A stretch of DNA of 64,000 nucleotides from Methanobrevibacter sp. (GTDB taxonomy: Archaea > Methanobacteriota > Methanobacteria > Methanobacteriales > Methanobacteriaceae). This document shows positions 46,816-58,494 of this stretch, piece by piece (positions within the stretch are counted from its first letter, which is position 1; every line of letters starts with the position of its first letter). A model generated the notes under the pieces. The model ran no database searches. It was not told the DNA's origin and saw only the letters and a list, made by a program, of their open reading frames with translations. The position numbers and the translations under genes were made by a program. The stretch is taken from contig NZ_JAFUHT010000054.1 of the NCBI RefSeq assembly GCF_017468685.1, positions 1 through 64,000 of the forward strand, in the 5' to 3' direction.

Positions 46816-48687
46816 ATGTTTAATAAAAAAATTAGTTTATTTTTAATTACATTAGTTTTTATGTTATCTGTATCTGCAGTAGCTGCAGTTGATTCTAACT
46901 CAACAGATGATGTAATTACTAGTGAAGTGGATGAGGAACCTCCATCGGGTGATGTAGGAGTTTTATCCGCAAATGAAAGTGCTGCTGGTTCAGCTGATGA
47001 TTCTTATTCTTTATCTGGCAGTGATGTAAGTATGTATTATAAGGGTGGATCTAATTATCAGGTAACTTTATCCAATGGAAATAATCCGGTTAAAGATGCA
47101 AGCATTACTCTGGTTTTAAACGGGGTTACATATGTAAAAACTACCGATTCCAATGGTAAAGTTAGCATTCCAATAGATTTAAATCCTAATAATTATGAGG
47201 TATCAGTAAGTTATGGCAATACCACTACAAAAAATAAGATTAAGGTGTTGCCGGTTATAATTGCTAAAGATGTTTCTAAAACATATAAAAGCTCAAAAAA
47301 ATACACAGCCACTTTTTTAGATTCACAGGGTAAGGCATTAAAAAATACTAAGGTTAAATTTATTTTAAAAGGTAAAACTTACTCTGCAAAAACAAATTCT
47401 AAAGGTGTAGCTAGTTTAAAGCTTGATTTAAAAGTTGGAAATTATGTAGTTTATGCAGTTCATCCAAACGGTTATAAGATTTCCAATAAGATAACTGTTA
47501 AGTCATCTATTGCAACATCTGATTTGAAAAAGTATTATAAAGGTTCTAAAAAGTTTACTGCCAAGTTTTATGACAAAAACGGCAAGCTTCTTAAAAAGAA
47601 GTATGTTAAATTTTACTTGAAAGGATCTTATTATACCAAAAAAACAAATTCTAAAGGTGTAGCAAGCATTAAGGTCATTTCTAAACCGGGAACATATAAG
47701 ATTAAGTCAATCAATCCAAAAACCGGTGAGAAAAAAACCAACAAGATTACTGTTTTAGCACCGTTGTCTGCAAATTCAATGACCGTATTTACAGGAACAT
47801 ATTCCTATTTTAAGGTTACTCTTCACAAAAGCAATGGAAAACTTGCAGCAAACAAAAAGATGAAGATTTATGTTGACGGTTCTAAAAAGACTGTAAAGAC
47901 AAATTCAAAAGGTGTCGCAACTGTCAAGTTCAAATTAAGTAAAGGAACCTATGTCTTCAAGTCTGTTGACCCTTATACCAAATATACATTAAGCAAAAAG
48001 GTCACCGTCAAGCTGGCTTCCATTAAGGCCCATGATATTGGAGCAATCGCTAATGAATCCTCCACTTTCCAGGCACAGCTTTTAAAGCAAAACGGTAAGA
48101 TTGCAAAGAATACCAAAATGCAGATAACCATTGATGGAGTTTCACACACTGTTAAAACTAATTCCAAAGGTTTTGCAAGTGTTGACTTTAAACTTCCTGT
48201 TGGACAATATAGTGTTGTCTGTAAGGATTTAAGTACAGGCTATAAGGTTAACTGTAAGATTACTGTTGTAACAGATAAAATGGGAGTTGCCTATAGTAAA
48301 TATGGTGTTTCTGAAGATGGTAAAACCATTTTGGCAATTGGAAGGCCATCCGCTCCGGGCGAACAGTCAAAGTATGGCTATACATGGTACATGTGTGAAT
48401 TTGAAAGAACATGTCCTTATTGTGGAGGCCATAACCTGTATTGGGATGTCTTCTGGGCTGGAGATGAAACCACTGAAGTAGGTATTTTCCCGGCAACCGG
48501 TCATAGGGAACCTGGAAGTACTGAAGGTATGATTTTCTGTGCAGATTGTGACTGTGACTTTTCGATATTCGGTCTGGAACATGTGACTAATGATCATCCG
48601 TATCATCTGACTCTGATTGACGGGCCTGTCAAGTCATCAAAAGAAGTTGCATACATACTTAAAAGTGGAAATTATGTTAAAATTTAA
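46816..48687 (+). CDS. Secreted adhesin-like protein with five Ig-like repeats and a C-terminal zinc-ribbon-like domain
   Basis: 623 residues. Signal peptide 1-25 ([19 protein letters not shown]), a short acidic Ser-rich linker, then five Lys-rich Ig-like repeats of 80-90 residues each with the mark K-T-N-S-K-G-V-A-S (around residues 115, 195, 280, 360, 455). The C-terminal part is different: Cys529, CPYC (533-536) and CADCDC (575-580), plus several His ([17 protein letters not shown]). This looks like a metal-binding ribbon outside the cell. Ig-repeat adhesins are common in Methanobrevibacter; the Cys/His domain is not one I can name. Confidence 0.75.
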   Translation: MFNKKISLFLITLVFMLSVSAVAAVDSNSTDDVITSEVDEEPPSGDVGVLSANESAAGSADDSYSLSGSDVSMYYKGGSNYQVTLSNGNNPVKDASITLVLNGVTYVKTTDSNGKVSIPIDLNPNNYEVSVSYGNTTTKNKIKVLPVIIAKDVSKTYKSSKKYTATFLDSQGKALKNTKVKFILKGKTYSAKTNSKGVASLKLDLKVGNYVVYAVHPNGYKISNKITVKSSIATSDLKKYYKGSKKFTAKFYDKNGKLLKKKYVKFYLKGSYYTKKTNSKGVASIKVISKPGTYKIKSINPKTGEKKTNKITVLAPLSANSMTVFTGTYSYFKVTLHKSNGKLAANKKMKIYVDGSKKTVKTNSKGVATVKFKLSKGTYVFKSVDPYTKYTLSKKVTVKLASIKAHDIGAIANESSTFQAQLLKQNGKIAKNTKMQITIDGVSHTVKTNSKGFASVDFKLPVGQYSVVCKDLSTGYKVNCKITVVTDKMGVAYSKYGVSEDGKTILAIGRPSAPGEQSKYGYTWYMCEFERTCPYCGGHNLYWDVFWAGDETTEVGIFPATGHREPGSTEGMIFCADCDCDFSIFGLEHVTNDHPYHLTLIDGPVKSSKEVAYILKSGNYVKI

Positions 48688-49894
48688 TTTTTTCATTTTT
48701 TACTTTTTTTAATCTTTTTTTCATTTCCAAAATTCTGGTTGTTGAGTTATTTTTCAAGTCTGTTTTTTCTGTGTAGTCGTTTTCAACTTCAACAATGTAA
48801 TTTGCTTCCTTTGAAGTTGTGGATGGAATGTTCATTTTAGCCAAATTACGCTCAACACGCCTTTTAAGTTTCTCGTCTTCCATTTCCTGACCTAAAAATA
48901 TTGGTGTTTTTACGGCTGATGAGATTTTGGTATTGTGTCGTGCATTGTGGCGCTCTTCAGTTCTTGCTTCTAGAATATAATCACTATCATTATTCAAGCC
49001 GGGGTCTCTAAATGGTATTCCAACATCGGATAGTGCTATTCTTATTTCATCATTTTTTGGAAGTGAGTAGTCAAGCATTAATGGATTTGGACTAGCCAGG
49101 CTTCCTCCCTGCATTCTTCCAAATATAGGTCCAAGTCCAATGTAAAATCCGGCTTCTATAAATGCTTGCCTGACTGGTGCGGATGAGGTGTATGTTGCAA
49201 TTATTCCATCGTCTTTAATAACTCTTCTGAATTGCTTGAAAAAATCAAGTGAAAACAGTTCCGGGGCCATGTTCTGGCTGAAAGGATCTAAAAATATCGC
49301 ATCGTAGCTGTTGTCATCCAGTTTTTGAACGGTTTGTCTTGCATCTTCAATGAACACGTTTATATTGATGTTTTCGGGCATTTCAGTTTTTTCAAGACTT
49401 AATGTTGCATAGTCCTGTGTGATTAACTCGTCTTCGATTGCCTTTTTTGTTATGTCATGTTCTGGAATGGGTGAGGGCACTAAAAGTCCACATGCCAATG
49501 TTGCCTTGGATATTTCAACCATATCTATTCTTAAGTTTTTATCTGAATTCTTCATAAAATCAGCAATTGCAGCTGAGGAATTGTAGCCCAGTCCTGCACA
49601 TATGTCTAAAATCGCAATGTCTGAGTCATAATCAAATTTCATAGGCTTGATGAATTTCTCAAATGACTCACTTATCGCACCGCTAGATGTATGTAATGTT
49701 TCAACTTTATGATTTATTTCTTTAGACTTAATAGAATAGGATCCATCATCAGTTAAAACAAAATAATCATTGTAAGTATCAAAAAAATTAAGTCTACTTT
49801 CATTATTTCGACCACTTCTTTCACGGTCGAAATATTCATTTACCAAATCAAAAATATCGTCGCTAATAACTCTAGCACTATCTTCATAACTCAT
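48677..49894 (-). CDS. MnmC-like SAM-dependent methyltransferase
   Basis: 405 residues. The methyltransferase core has [21 protein letters not shown] (SAM-binding), [14 protein letters not shown], and [54 protein letters not shown], close to the methyltransferase domain of bacterial MnmC. The last 90 residues are a Lys-rich helical tail. It probably modifies tRNA. The minus strand 3' end overlaps the adhesin end by 11 bases. Confidence 0.8.
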   Translation of the reverse strand: MSYEDSARVISDDIFDLVNEYFDRERSGRNNESRLNFFDTYNDYFVLTDDGSYSIKSKEINHKVETLHTSSGAISESFEKFIKPMKFDYDSDIAILDICAGLGYNSSAAIADFMKNSDKNLRIDMVEISKATLACGLLVPSPIPEHDITKKAIEDELITQDYATLSLEKTEMPENININVFIEDARQTVQKLDDNSYDAIFLDPFSQNMAPELFSLDFFKQFRRVIKDDGIIATYTSSAPVRQAFIEAGFYIGLGPIFGRMQGGSLASPNPLMLDYSLPKNDEIRIALSDVGIPFRDPGLNNDSDYILEARTEERHNARHNTKISSAVKTPIFLGQEMEDEKLKRRVERNLAKMNIPSTTSKEANYIVEVENDYTEKTDLKNNSTTRILEMKKRLKKVKNEKIKF

Positions 49895-49970
49895 TTTATC
49901 TGGTGATATTTTAGTTACTATAACTTTAAATATTTGATTATTTCAATGAACCTGCATAGGTTGTGATGAT

Positions 49971-50198
49971 ATGGCAAGTATGATAATTTCATTGGTATTA
50001 TCGTTTTTCATAGCAGGTTTGGGCATAGCATATCTTGGAAATTTAACCTTAGGAATAGGACTGATACTTTTGTGGTTGATATTGTGTCTGATTGCAATAT
50101 ATTCTTTCGGTTTGATTTCCATTATTGTGGCATGTATCTCATTGATTGTGTGGGCATATAGTCTTTTCACCACATTTTTCATGGCTGTTTCAAGATAA
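49971..50198 (+). CDS. Small membrane protein with two helical hairpins
   Basis: 75 residues with four closely packed hydrophobic stretches and little polar sequence; it starts after GTGATGAT. The length and GLGIAYLGNLTLGIGLILLW pattern are like the small TM2-type proteins of archaea, but the assignment is loose. Function unknown. Confidence 0.55.
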   Translation: MASMIISLVLSFFIAGLGIAYLGNLTLGIGLILLWLILCLIAIYSFGLISIIVACISLIVWAYSLFTTFFMAVSR

Positions 50199-50341
50199 TT
50201 TAAAATTTTTAATTTCAATACAATTTATCAAATTACTTATTTTTTTACAAGCAGATATCATTTTTAAAGTCTTTTGTGAGCAAAATTTATATAATTTCTA
50301 ATTTAAATCTTATTTTAACTAATTATAGTAAGGTTAAATAA

Positions 50342-52321
50342 ATGTTTGAGATAAAAGCAAAAGATGGAAAAGGTCGTGTTGGAGTTTTAAAAACCAAACA
50401 TGGTGATGTTAAAACTCCTGCATTAATGCCTGTAATACATCCTCGTAAACAGGCTCTGGATGTAGGTAAATACGGTGCAGATATCGTAATAACCAATGCT
50501 TATCTAATTTATAAAGATGAAGAGCTAAAGAAAAAAGCCATTGATGAAGGTCTTCACAAATTAATCAACTTTGACGGGCCGATAATGACTGATTCAGGTT
50601 CATTTCAATTGTCTGTCTATGGGGATGTGGAAATAACAAACAAGGAAGTTATTGAATTTCAGGAACTGATTAAAACTGATATCGGAACAAGTCTGGACAT
50701 TCCAACTGCTCCTTTTGTTGAAAGGGAAAAGGCGGAAAGTGATATGGAAATTACTCTTGAAAGGGCTCGTGAGGCAATTGATTATAAAAAAGAACAGAAT
50801 ATGGAAATGCTTTTAAATTCAGTAGTTCAGGGATCAACATTTCTCGATTTAAGACGTGAATGTGCAAGGGAATTGTCCAAATTGGATGCTGACTTATATC
50901 CTATAGGCGCAGTTGTGCCGCTGATGGAGTCATATCACTACAAGGATCTGGTTGATGTTGTCATGAACTCAATGAAGGAGCTTTCAGACACTGTTCCACG
51001 TCATCTGATGGGTGCTGGCCATCCTATGATTTTTGCCCTTTGTGTGGCTATGGGATGTGACTTGTTTGACTCAGCAGCTTACATATTGTATGCAGAAGAT
51101 GACAGGCTACTGTCAACAAGAGGAACATTCAAACTTGAAAACCTTCAGGAAATGCCATGTTCATGTGAAGTGTGTACTAAATACACACCAGACGATTTAA
51201 GGGCAATGCCTAAGGACAAAAGAAGGGATTTGATTGCTCAACATAACCTGCATGTTTCATTTGCAGAGTTGAGATTGATAAGACAGGCAATATATGATGG
51301 TAATTTGATGGAACTTGTTGAGGAAAGATGCAGAGCTCATCCTGCACTTCTTGAAGCTCAAAGACAGCTTGGAAATTATTCCAAGGATTTGGAAAAATAT
51401 GATCCGAGAAGCAAAAAATCAGCATTTTTCTACACCGGTCCGGAATCATTGTGCAGGCCGGAAGTCCTAAGGCACATGCAAAAACTACGCAAAATGCCTA
51501 AAAAACGTGATTTGGTAATTTTACCTCCAACAAGAAAGCCATACTCCAAGTTCATATCTGGAAAACTGGGTGAATTCTATATTTATGGTGCAGAACAGGA
51601 AATTGACTTGGAAAACACAGACTTTATGGTATTGGATATTCCATTCGGATTGATTCCATTGGAAATTGATGAAGTATACCCTCTAAGTCAAAATGATGCT
51701 CCTAAAACTCGTGATGTGGACAGTATCGAGTTCATTGAAGATTTTGTCAATGAATTTGTTGAATACTATGAACAGGTATTTATTCATTCAAGAGTAATCA
51801 GGGATTTGGAAATTGGATTGTACAATAAATGCATATCCTCAGATGAAATAAGATATAAAAAAGATGATGTTAAAAAAATTAAGGCCATTGCAGATTACCA
51901 ATTTGGTGTTGGAGCAGGTGAAGCGTTATTTACAGGTAATATTAACATTGAAAAAAGTAAAAAAACAGGAAAAATCAGACACATCTACGATGATAAAGTG
52001 TTGCTTGTTAATATGAGGGCATCTGATTCTTACCTGATTTTATCAAAAGAAGGTGCAAAAAGACTTCACAATGCAATGCCTTATCCTCAAAATCGTGTTG
52101 TGGTCAATAAGGACTCAGAACCATTTGCACTTGACGGTAAAAGTGTGTTCTGCAAGTTTGTAGTGGAATGTGATGAAAACATCCGTGCTAAAGATGAGGT
52201 TCTGATAGTTAATGAGGAGGATAAGCTGCTTGCTTACGGTAAAGCACTGCTTGGTGCTTGTGAAATAGAACAGTTTGAAACCGGACAGGCTATTAAAACA
52301 AGAAAAGGAATGAAAAAGTGA
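50342..52321 (+). CDS. tgtA: Archaeosine tRNA-guanine transglycosylase
   Basis: 659 residues. The N-terminal TIM barrel has VIHPRKQALDVGKYGADIVITNAYL, IMTDSGSFQLSVYGD with the catalytic Asp, and the zinc motif CSCEVC followed by His. The C-terminal domain near residues 575-655 is a PUA fold that binds tRNA. It swaps guanine 15 of archaeal tRNAs for preQ0, a step to archaeosine. Overlaps nothing; the methyltransferase gene starts four bases after its stop. Confidence 0.95.
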   Translation: MFEIKAKDGKGRVGVLKTKHGDVKTPALMPVIHPRKQALDVGKYGADIVITNAYLIYKDEELKKKAIDEGLHKLINFDGPIMTDSGSFQLSVYGDVEITNKEVIEFQELIKTDIGTSLDIPTAPFVEREKAESDMEITLERAREAIDYKKEQNMEMLLNSVVQGSTFLDLRRECARELSKLDADLYPIGAVVPLMESYHYKDLVDVVMNSMKELSDTVPRHLMGAGHPMIFALCVAMGCDLFDSAAYILYAEDDRLLSTRGTFKLENLQEMPCSCEVCTKYTPDDLRAMPKDKRRDLIAQHNLHVSFAELRLIRQAIYDGNLMELVEERCRAHPALLEAQRQLGNYSKDLEKYDPRSKKSAFFYTGPESLCRPEVLRHMQKLRKMPKKRDLVILPPTRKPYSKFISGKLGEFYIYGAEQEIDLENTDFMVLDIPFGLIPLEIDEVYPLSQNDAPKTRDVDSIEFIEDFVNEFVEYYEQVFIHSRVIRDLEIGLYNKCISSDEIRYKKDDVKKIKAIADYQFGVGAGEALFTGNINIEKSKKTGKIRHIYDDKVLLVNMRASDSYLILSKEGAKRLHNAMPYPQNRVVVNKDSEPFALDGKSVFCKFVVECDENIRAKDEVLIVNEEDKLLAYGKALLGACEIEQFETGQAIKTRKGMKK

Positions 52322-52325
52322 TAAT

Positions 52326-52994
52326 ATGAGTGATAATGATAAGGTTAATACTGGCCGTCATGTTGAAGACAAGGAACTTATTAAAAATGCAAGAAAACCT
52401 GTTGGCGAATTGGGCCATCAAATCCTTGACAGGATGAACAAGTCCCATGAGTCAATGGCGCAGTGGGGAGTAAGCCATTTTGAAATCCAAAAGGACAGCA
52501 AAATCCTCGATATAGGATGTGGTGGCGGAAGAAACATTGAAAGATTTGCAGAACAAATCTCTGAAAATGGCCGTGTTGTCGGAATTGACTATTCAGAAGT
52601 CAGCGTTGAAAAATCAATTAAACTAAACCAGGATGCAATTGACAGAGGTATTGTCAATGTCCTTAAGGGATCTGTTTCTGACATGCCGTTTTACGATGAA
52701 ACATTTGATATTGTAACCGGTTTTGAGACAATATACTTCTGGCCGGATTTCATCAATGATTTAAAGGAAGTTAACCGGGTTCTTAAGAAAGGAGGTTTGG
52801 TGTTTTTCTGTAATGAAGCCGTTTATCGTGAAGGTGAAATGGAAAAATATGATGATCTGGTGGAATTATTAGATATGAAAATATATTCTGAGGATGTTTT
52901 AAAGGAATCTCTTGAAAAAACTGGCTTTAAAGATTTCAAGGCATATATCAATGAAGAGAATGATTGGATTTGTATTACTGCAGTAAAAATCTAA
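52326..52994 (+). CDS. Class I SAM-dependent methyltransferase
   Basis: 222 residues with the core SKILDIGCGGGRNIERFAEQI, VVGIDYSEVSVEKS, LKGSVSDMPFYDETFDIVTGFETIYFWPD and LKEVNRVLKKGGLVFFCNEA. It resembles small-molecule methyltransferases of the UbiE type. Its location right after tgtA does not prove a role in tRNA. Substrate unknown. Confidence 0.9.
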   Translation: MSDNDKVNTGRHVEDKELIKNARKPVGELGHQILDRMNKSHESMAQWGVSHFEIQKDSKILDIGCGGGRNIERFAEQISENGRVVGIDYSEVSVEKSIKLNQDAIDRGIVNVLKGSVSDMPFYDETFDIVTGFETIYFWPDFINDLKEVNRVLKKGGLVFFCNEAVYREGEMEKYDDLVELLDMKIYSEDVLKESLEKTGFKDFKAYINEENDWICITAVKI

Positions 52995-53027
52995 TTTTTC
53001 TTCATTTTTTCATTAAAAAACGAAACC

Positions 53028-53037
53028 TTTATATATA
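53028..53037 (+). promoter_or_regulatory. TATA box of the tRNA-Gly operon
   Basis: TTTATATATA preceded by CGAAACC (a BRE-like purine-rich stretch) lies 36-45 bases before the first tRNA, the right distance for an archaeal promoter. Confidence 0.75.
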
Positions 53038-53072
53038 ATTAAAACATAAGTTTATTTGTTGTTAGTTTTTAT

Positions 53073-53146
53073 GCGCCGTTAGTCCAGTCTGGTTAAGATA
53101 CTAGCCTGCCACGTTAGTGACCCGGGTTCAAGTCCCGGACGGCGCA
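53073..53146 (+). tRNA. tRNA-Gly (GCC)
   Basis: 74 bases form a full cloverleaf: acceptor GCGCCGT with ACGGCGC plus discriminator A, anticodon stem CTAGC/GTTAG around loop CTGCCAC (anticodon GCC), and T-arm CCGGGTTCAAGTCCCGG. CCA is not encoded. Ten bases separate it from the second tRNA. Confidence 0.95.
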
Positions 53147-53156
53147 TTTTTTATAT

Positions 53157-53230
53157 GCAGTTGTGGTATAGTCTGGTTATTACTTGGGCCTTCCAAGCCT
53201 ACAACCCGGGTTCGAATCCCGGCAACTGCA
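53157..53230 (+). tRNA. tRNA-Gly (TCC)
   Basis: 74 bases: acceptor GCAGTTG with CAACTGC plus A, anticodon stem TGGGC/GCCTA around loop CTTCCAA (anticodon TCC), T-arm CCGGGTTCGAATCCCGG. CCA is not encoded. With the first tRNA it covers GGN codons except those read best by CCC. Confidence 0.95.
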
Positions 53231-53376
53231 TCTTGAAATATTTTCTTTTTCTAAAATACTTATTTTGTTTAAAAAATACTCTATTTTTAGTTAGTTTTAT
53301 ATAATAATAAAAATATAATAATAATAATTAAATTAATTTTTAATTTACTTTTAAGATTATTATTTAAGGTGATTTA

Positions 53377-54414
53377 ATGGTAGGAATAGTAGGATATGGG
53401 GCACATGTTCCCTCATATAGAATTAAAGTAGAAGAAATCGCTAAAGTATGGGGAGATGACCCTGTTGCTTTATCAAACGGATTAGTCGTTAATGAAAAAT
53501 CCGTACCTTCTGCTGATGAAGACACTGCAACTATTGCAGTAACTGCTGCTAGATATGCTCTTAGAAGAGCTCAAATAGATCCATCAAAGATTGGTGCTGT
53601 TTATGTAGGTTCCGAATCCCATCCATATGCAGTTAAACCAACTGCTTCAATTGTTGCAGAAGCAGTTTGTGCAACTCCAAAATTAACTGCTGCTGATTTG
53701 GAATTCGCTTGTAAAGCAGGAACAGCAGGTATTCAAATGACTATGGGTCTTGTTGAATCTGGAATGATTGAATATGGATTGGCAATTGGTGCTGATACAT
53801 CTCAAGGTGCTCCTGGGGATGCTTTGGAATACACTGCATCTGCCGGTGGTGCTGCATACATTATAGGTAAGGAAAATACCATTGCAGATATCAATCACAC
53901 ATGCAGTTTTACAACAGATACTCCGGACTTTTACAGAAGGGAAGGTCAGGACTATCCGTCCCATGGTGGACGTTTCACAGGTGAACCTGCATACTTCAAG
54001 CATGTTTTAAGTGCAGCAAAAATGTTATTCGAGGAAACTGATTCAAAACCTGAAGATTACGATTACGCATGTTTCCACCAGCCAAACGGTAAATTCTACT
54101 TAAGGGCTGGTAAAAAATTAGGATTCACATCAGAACAAATCAAACAGGGATTACTTACTCCTAATATTGGAAACACTTATTCCGGTGCAGTGCCATTGGC
54201 TTTATCCAATATTTTGGATGTTGCTAAACCTGGTGACAACATATTTGTCATCTCATACGGTTCAGGTGCAGGAAGTGACGGTTTCACAATCACTGTTAAA
54301 GATGAAATTGAGGAAAGAAGAGAATTAGCTCCAAAAACACAAGATATCATTGATCAAAAAACCTATGTTGATTATGCTGTGTATGCTAAATTCAAAGGTA
54401 AAATTAAAATGTAA
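53377..54414 (+). CDS. Hydroxymethylglutaryl-CoA synthase
   Basis: 345 residues, archaeal type. It has the Cys112 nucleophile in [13 protein letters not shown], His234 in [11 protein letters not shown] and [22 protein letters not shown], all in thiolase-fold positions. It condenses acetyl-CoA with acetoacetyl-CoA for the mevalonate pathway, which makes archaeal lipids. The thiolase gene follows 12 bases later, as in other archaea. A DUF35 gene, which usually completes the complex, is not next to it. Confidence 0.96.
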   Translation: MVGIVGYGAHVPSYRIKVEEIAKVWGDDPVALSNGLVVNEKSVPSADEDTATIAVTAARYALRRAQIDPSKIGAVYVGSESHPYAVKPTASIVAEAVCATPKLTAADLEFACKAGTAGIQMTMGLVESGMIEYGLAIGADTSQGAPGDALEYTASAGGAAYIIGKENTIADINHTCSFTTDTPDFYRREGQDYPSHGGRFTGEPAYFKHVLSAAKMLFEETDSKPEDYDYACFHQPNGKFYLRAGKKLGFTSEQIKQGLLTPNIGNTYSGAVPLALSNILDVAKPGDNIFVISYGSGAGSDGFTITVKDEIEERRELAPKTQDIIDQKTYVDYAVYAKFKGKIKM

Positions 54415-55584
<1,170 letters not shown>

Positions 55585-55608
55585 TCTCTTTAACTTTTCT
55601 TTTTTTTT

Positions 55609-56532
55609 ATGATAATCAATTCAGGTACAAGAACTGACATTCCGGCTTTTTTTCACAAATGGTTCTTGAATCGCATCAACGAAGGTTTTGTAATCTCTAA
55701 AAATCCTTATAACAATCAACTTTATAAATATAATTTCAATCCAAAAACAGTCGATGTGTTATGTTTCTGCTCGAAAAATCCAAAGCCGTTGGTAAAGCAT
55801 TTGGATGAACTGTCCGATTATAAACAGTTCTGGTTTGTGACAATCACGCCATATGATAAGGACATTGAAGTAAATGTTCCAAGCTACAAAAGAGTTATCA
55901 AAACATTCAAGGAATTGTCCGATAATCTGGGAGTCAACAGCGTATCCTGGCGATATGATCCGATTCTCATCAATGAAAAATACTCTCTGGATTATCATAT
56001 TGACAAGTTTGAGGAAATGGCTTCACAATTGCATGAATACACTTCAGACTGTACAATAAGTTTCATCGATTTGTACCAGAAGGTCTTGAGGAACTTTCCC
56101 GAAGCCCGTGAAGTCACAACTGAAGAGCGTTTGATTATTGGTGAAAATTTCTCAAAAATAGCTAATAAATATGATATTCAGATGAAAACATGTGTTGAGG
56201 GGACATTGCTTGACCAATTCGGCTTTGACTCAACAGGGTGCATGACCCAGCAGGTACTTGAAAAAGCTATTGGAAATAATTTGAAAGTGCCTAAAGGAAA
56301 ATACCATAATCGCGAATGCAACTGTTTAATGGGAAGGGATATTGGATTATACAATACTTGTCTTCATGGATGCAGATATTGCTATGCCAACAGTAACATG
56401 AAACTGGTTAAAAGAAATCAGAAATTGCATAATCCGGATTCGCCCTTGCTGATTGGTGAGGTTAAAGATAATGATGTTGTAAGAGAAGTTTGCGAACCCA
56501 GCTATATTGACACCCAACAGAAATTATTTTAA
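55609..56532 (+). CDS. DUF1848 family protein (intact copy at a recurrent insertion point)
   Basis: 307 residues. It starts INSGTRTDIPAFF and shares the DUF1848 blocks FCSKNPKPL, FWFVTITPYDKDIE, VSWRYDPILIN and a C-terminal Cys set ECNCLMG...CLHGCRYCYAN, reminiscent of radical SAM iron-sulfur motifs but at the far end. Function unknown. Its last 157 bases (56376-56532) recur three times downstream in incomplete form, always starting near this Cys motif. The first block (56376-56390) is identical to one at 58147-58161. This suggests that its 3' end is an insertion target. Confidence 0.88.
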   Translation: MIINSGTRTDIPAFFHKWFLNRINEGFVISKNPYNNQLYKYNFNPKTVDVLCFCSKNPKPLVKHLDELSDYKQFWFVTITPYDKDIEVNVPSYKRVIKTFKELSDNLGVNSVSWRYDPILINEKYSLDYHIDKFEEMASQLHEYTSDCTISFIDLYQKVLRNFPEAREVTTEERLIIGENFSKIANKYDIQMKTCVEGTLLDQFGFDSTGCMTQQVLEKAIGNNLKVPKGKYHNRECNCLMGRDIGLYNTCLHGCRYCYANSNMKLVKRNQKLHNPDSPLLIGEVKDNDVVREVCEPSYIDTQQKLF

Positions 56533-56638
56533 TTAATTTCATGAATCATTTTTGATAAAATCATTTTTTTAGAATCACTTTAAATAAACCTCTAAAATAT
56601 ATTGAATTCAATTTGAATTTATATCACAAATTTCTTGG

Positions 56639-56743
56639 TTTATTTTATATTTTGTATGTTATACTTTTGGTTTATTTTTGTTTTAGTAATTTTGTAAGTT
56701 ATATTTTTAATTTATTTTTATTTTAGTAATTTTGTAAGTTATA
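56639..56743 (+). repeat. Three tandem repeats of 40 bases
   Basis: Copies two (56671-56703) and three (56711-56743) are nearly identical, with shared TTTTAGTAATTTTGTAAGTT and a 40-base period. A first, more diverged copy lies at 56639-56663. They sit just before the TATA box (about 56751) and start of the ATPase gene. Confidence 0.65.
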
Positions 56744-56796
56744 ACTGACAAATTTATATATGATTAGAATCTAATATCTTATTAAGATGTGATTGC

Positions 56797-58017
56797 ATGA
56801 TTAAAAGAGAAGATTATCTTAAGGTTTTTTATAACTATTTGGACACGGATTTTATTAAAATTATTATTGGATTGCGTAGATGTGGAAAAACAACATTTTT
56901 AAAAAGTATTATTGAGGAACTAAAGGTTTTAGGTATTGCTGATGAGAATATAATTTACATATCATTTGAAAATGTGAAATATAGACATATTAAGACATCA
57001 AAAGAGTTGGATGAAGTTGTTTTAGATAAGGTTAAAGACATTGAGGGTAAGGTCTATTTATTGTTTGATGAAATTCAATTAGTTGATGAATGGGAGGAGT
57101 CAATTAATTCATATAGGGTTTCTTTTGATTGTGATATTTATGTTACCGGATCTAATTCAAAATTGTTCTCATCTGAACTTTCAACATTGGTTGCAGGAAG
57201 ATATGTTCATATAAACATTTATCCTTTTTCATTTAAAGAAATTTTAAAGTATCATAATGAAATTAACAATATTGAAATGGATAAAATTAAGATATATGAA
57301 TATTTCATGCAGTACATAGAATATGGTGGAATGCCGTCATTGCTTTCTTTAAAAGATGAAGATGGAAAAATCAATGCGCTTCTCGACATCTATGATTCCA
57401 TCATTATTAGTGATATACTTTCAAGACATGAAATCAGAAGAATTGACACATTTAAAAGATTCGTTTATTATATTATGAATTCCATTGGACAAACATTCTC
57501 TAAAAAAAGTATAGCAAATTTTTTAAAATCTGAAAGTAAAAGAACTTCAAGAGAAACCATCAATAATTTTACAAACTTCATTGTTGAATCACTATTTTGC
57601 CATAGGGTGTTACGTGAGGATATACTTGGAAAAAAACTCTTATCTACAAATGAAAAATACTATTTAACGGATCATGGATTTCATCAGGCATTGGTTGATG
57701 AAAATAATAAATGGTTACCTAGAATAATTGAAAACATTGTGTATATTGAACTTTTAAGAAGAGGATATTCAGTTAAAGTGGGTTGGGTTAAAAATAAGGA
57801 AGTAGATTTCATAGCTAAAAATAAGAATAATAAAATTTATATTCAGGTTGCTTATCTTTTAGCTTCTGATGAAACAATAGAACGGGAATTCACTCCATTA
57901 TTAAATATTCCTGATAAATATGATGCATATGTATTGAGTATGGATGAATTTAACATGTCTAGAGATGGAATAAAACATATGAACATAATTGACTTTTTAT
58001 TAGGTGATGAAATTTAA
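56797..58017 (+). CDS. AAA-family ATPase with DUF4143 domain
   Basis: 406 residues. The ATPase domain has Walker A GLRRCGKTTFLKS, Walker B YLLFDEIQLVDEWE and sensor region YVTGSNSKLFSSEL. The DUF4143 part ends with ENIVYIELLRRGYSVKVGWVKNKEVDFIAKN, which has a PD-(D/E)XK-like nuclease core. Such proteins are common on mobile islands, with uncertain function. It lies between the intact DUF1848 gene and its first displaced 3' end. Confidence 0.9.
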   Translation: MIKREDYLKVFYNYLDTDFIKIIIGLRRCGKTTFLKSIIEELKVLGIADENIIYISFENVKYRHIKTSKELDEVVLDKVKDIEGKVYLLFDEIQLVDEWEESINSYRVSFDCDIYVTGSNSKLFSSELSTLVAGRYVHINIYPFSFKEILKYHNEINNIEMDKIKIYEYFMQYIEYGGMPSLLSLKDEDGKINALLDIYDSIIISDILSRHEIRRIDTFKRFVYYIMNSIGQTFSKKSIANFLKSESKRTSRETINNFTNFIVESLFCHRVLREDILGKKLLSTNEKYYLTDHGFHQALVDENNKWLPRIIENIVYIELLRRGYSVKVGWVKNKEVDFIAKNKNNKIYIQVAYLLASDETIEREFTPLLNIPDKYDAYVLSMDEFNMSRDGIKHMNIIDFLLGDEI

Positions 58018-58146
58018 GAAAATGGTTATTTGGGACTGTCCACTGAAACAAATTTCTCTAAAAAATAGTGGATAATTTCATTACTTTTAGGCATTTTTTG
58101 ATCGTAATTTACGAAATAAGATTTCGATTTTTAGTAGATAATTTTT
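58018..58146. other. Right-end region of the first insert
   Basis: Contains TAGTGGATAATTT (58066-58078) and TAGTAGATAATTTT (58132-58145); the second ends two bases before the displaced DUF1848 end. A close copy, TAGTGGATTATTT (60122-60134), lies six bases before the second displaced end. A GGGACTGTCCACTG patch near 58032 resembles an insertion-sequence end, but no partner was found. Confidence 0.4.
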
Positions 58147-58303
58147 ATATTGCTATGCCAATGCCAACATGAAGCTGGTCAAAAAGAACCAAAAGTTGCA
58201 TAATCCAGATTCACCGTTATTGATTGGTGAGGTTAAAGAGAGGGATGTTGTAAAAGAAGTTAGTGAACCAAGCTATATTGACACACAAACTAAATTATTT
58301 TAA
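58147..58303 (+). pseudogene. Displaced 3' end of a DUF1848 gene (copy 1)
   Basis: 157 bases matching the last 157 of the intact DUF1848 gene without a gap, in frame to TAA, and translating to YCYANANMKLVKKN then QKLHNPDSPLLIGEVK, ending SYIDTQTKLF. The first 15 bases (ATATTGCTATGCCAA) are identical; beyond that most changes are third-position. The rest of the gene is missing. It shows a former real gene end, cut off at the same point as the other copies. Confidence 0.85.
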
Positions 58304-58494
58304 ATTTTAACCAATTAAAAGTTTAGTTTTAAATAAAAAATTATTTAAAGTTAATAAATATGGAGATTGGGATTCTTAATATTATTGTAAACATTTTAAT
58401 TTTTAAAGTTAATAAAAATCCCTCCAAAAATTTAATCATTGTGAAATCAAATAGTAAAATATGTTAAAATTAATGTGTTGGAGGATTAATAAAG
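58304..58494 (+). other. Upstream region of the MFS exporter gene
   Basis: AT-rich, no supported gene. A GGAGG site lies at the end (about 58481) before the ATG at 58495. No operator-like palindrome was found. Confidence 0.35.

Noticed and set aside
48260-48606. Minus-strand frames over the Cys/His domain of the adhesin
   Set aside because: Codon pattern and Cys motif support the plus strand; the minus frames are shadows.
58032-58046. GGGACTGTCCACTG patch resembling an insertion-sequence terminus
   Set aside because: No matching inverted partner or transposase fragment was found nearby, so a mobile-element call is not supported.
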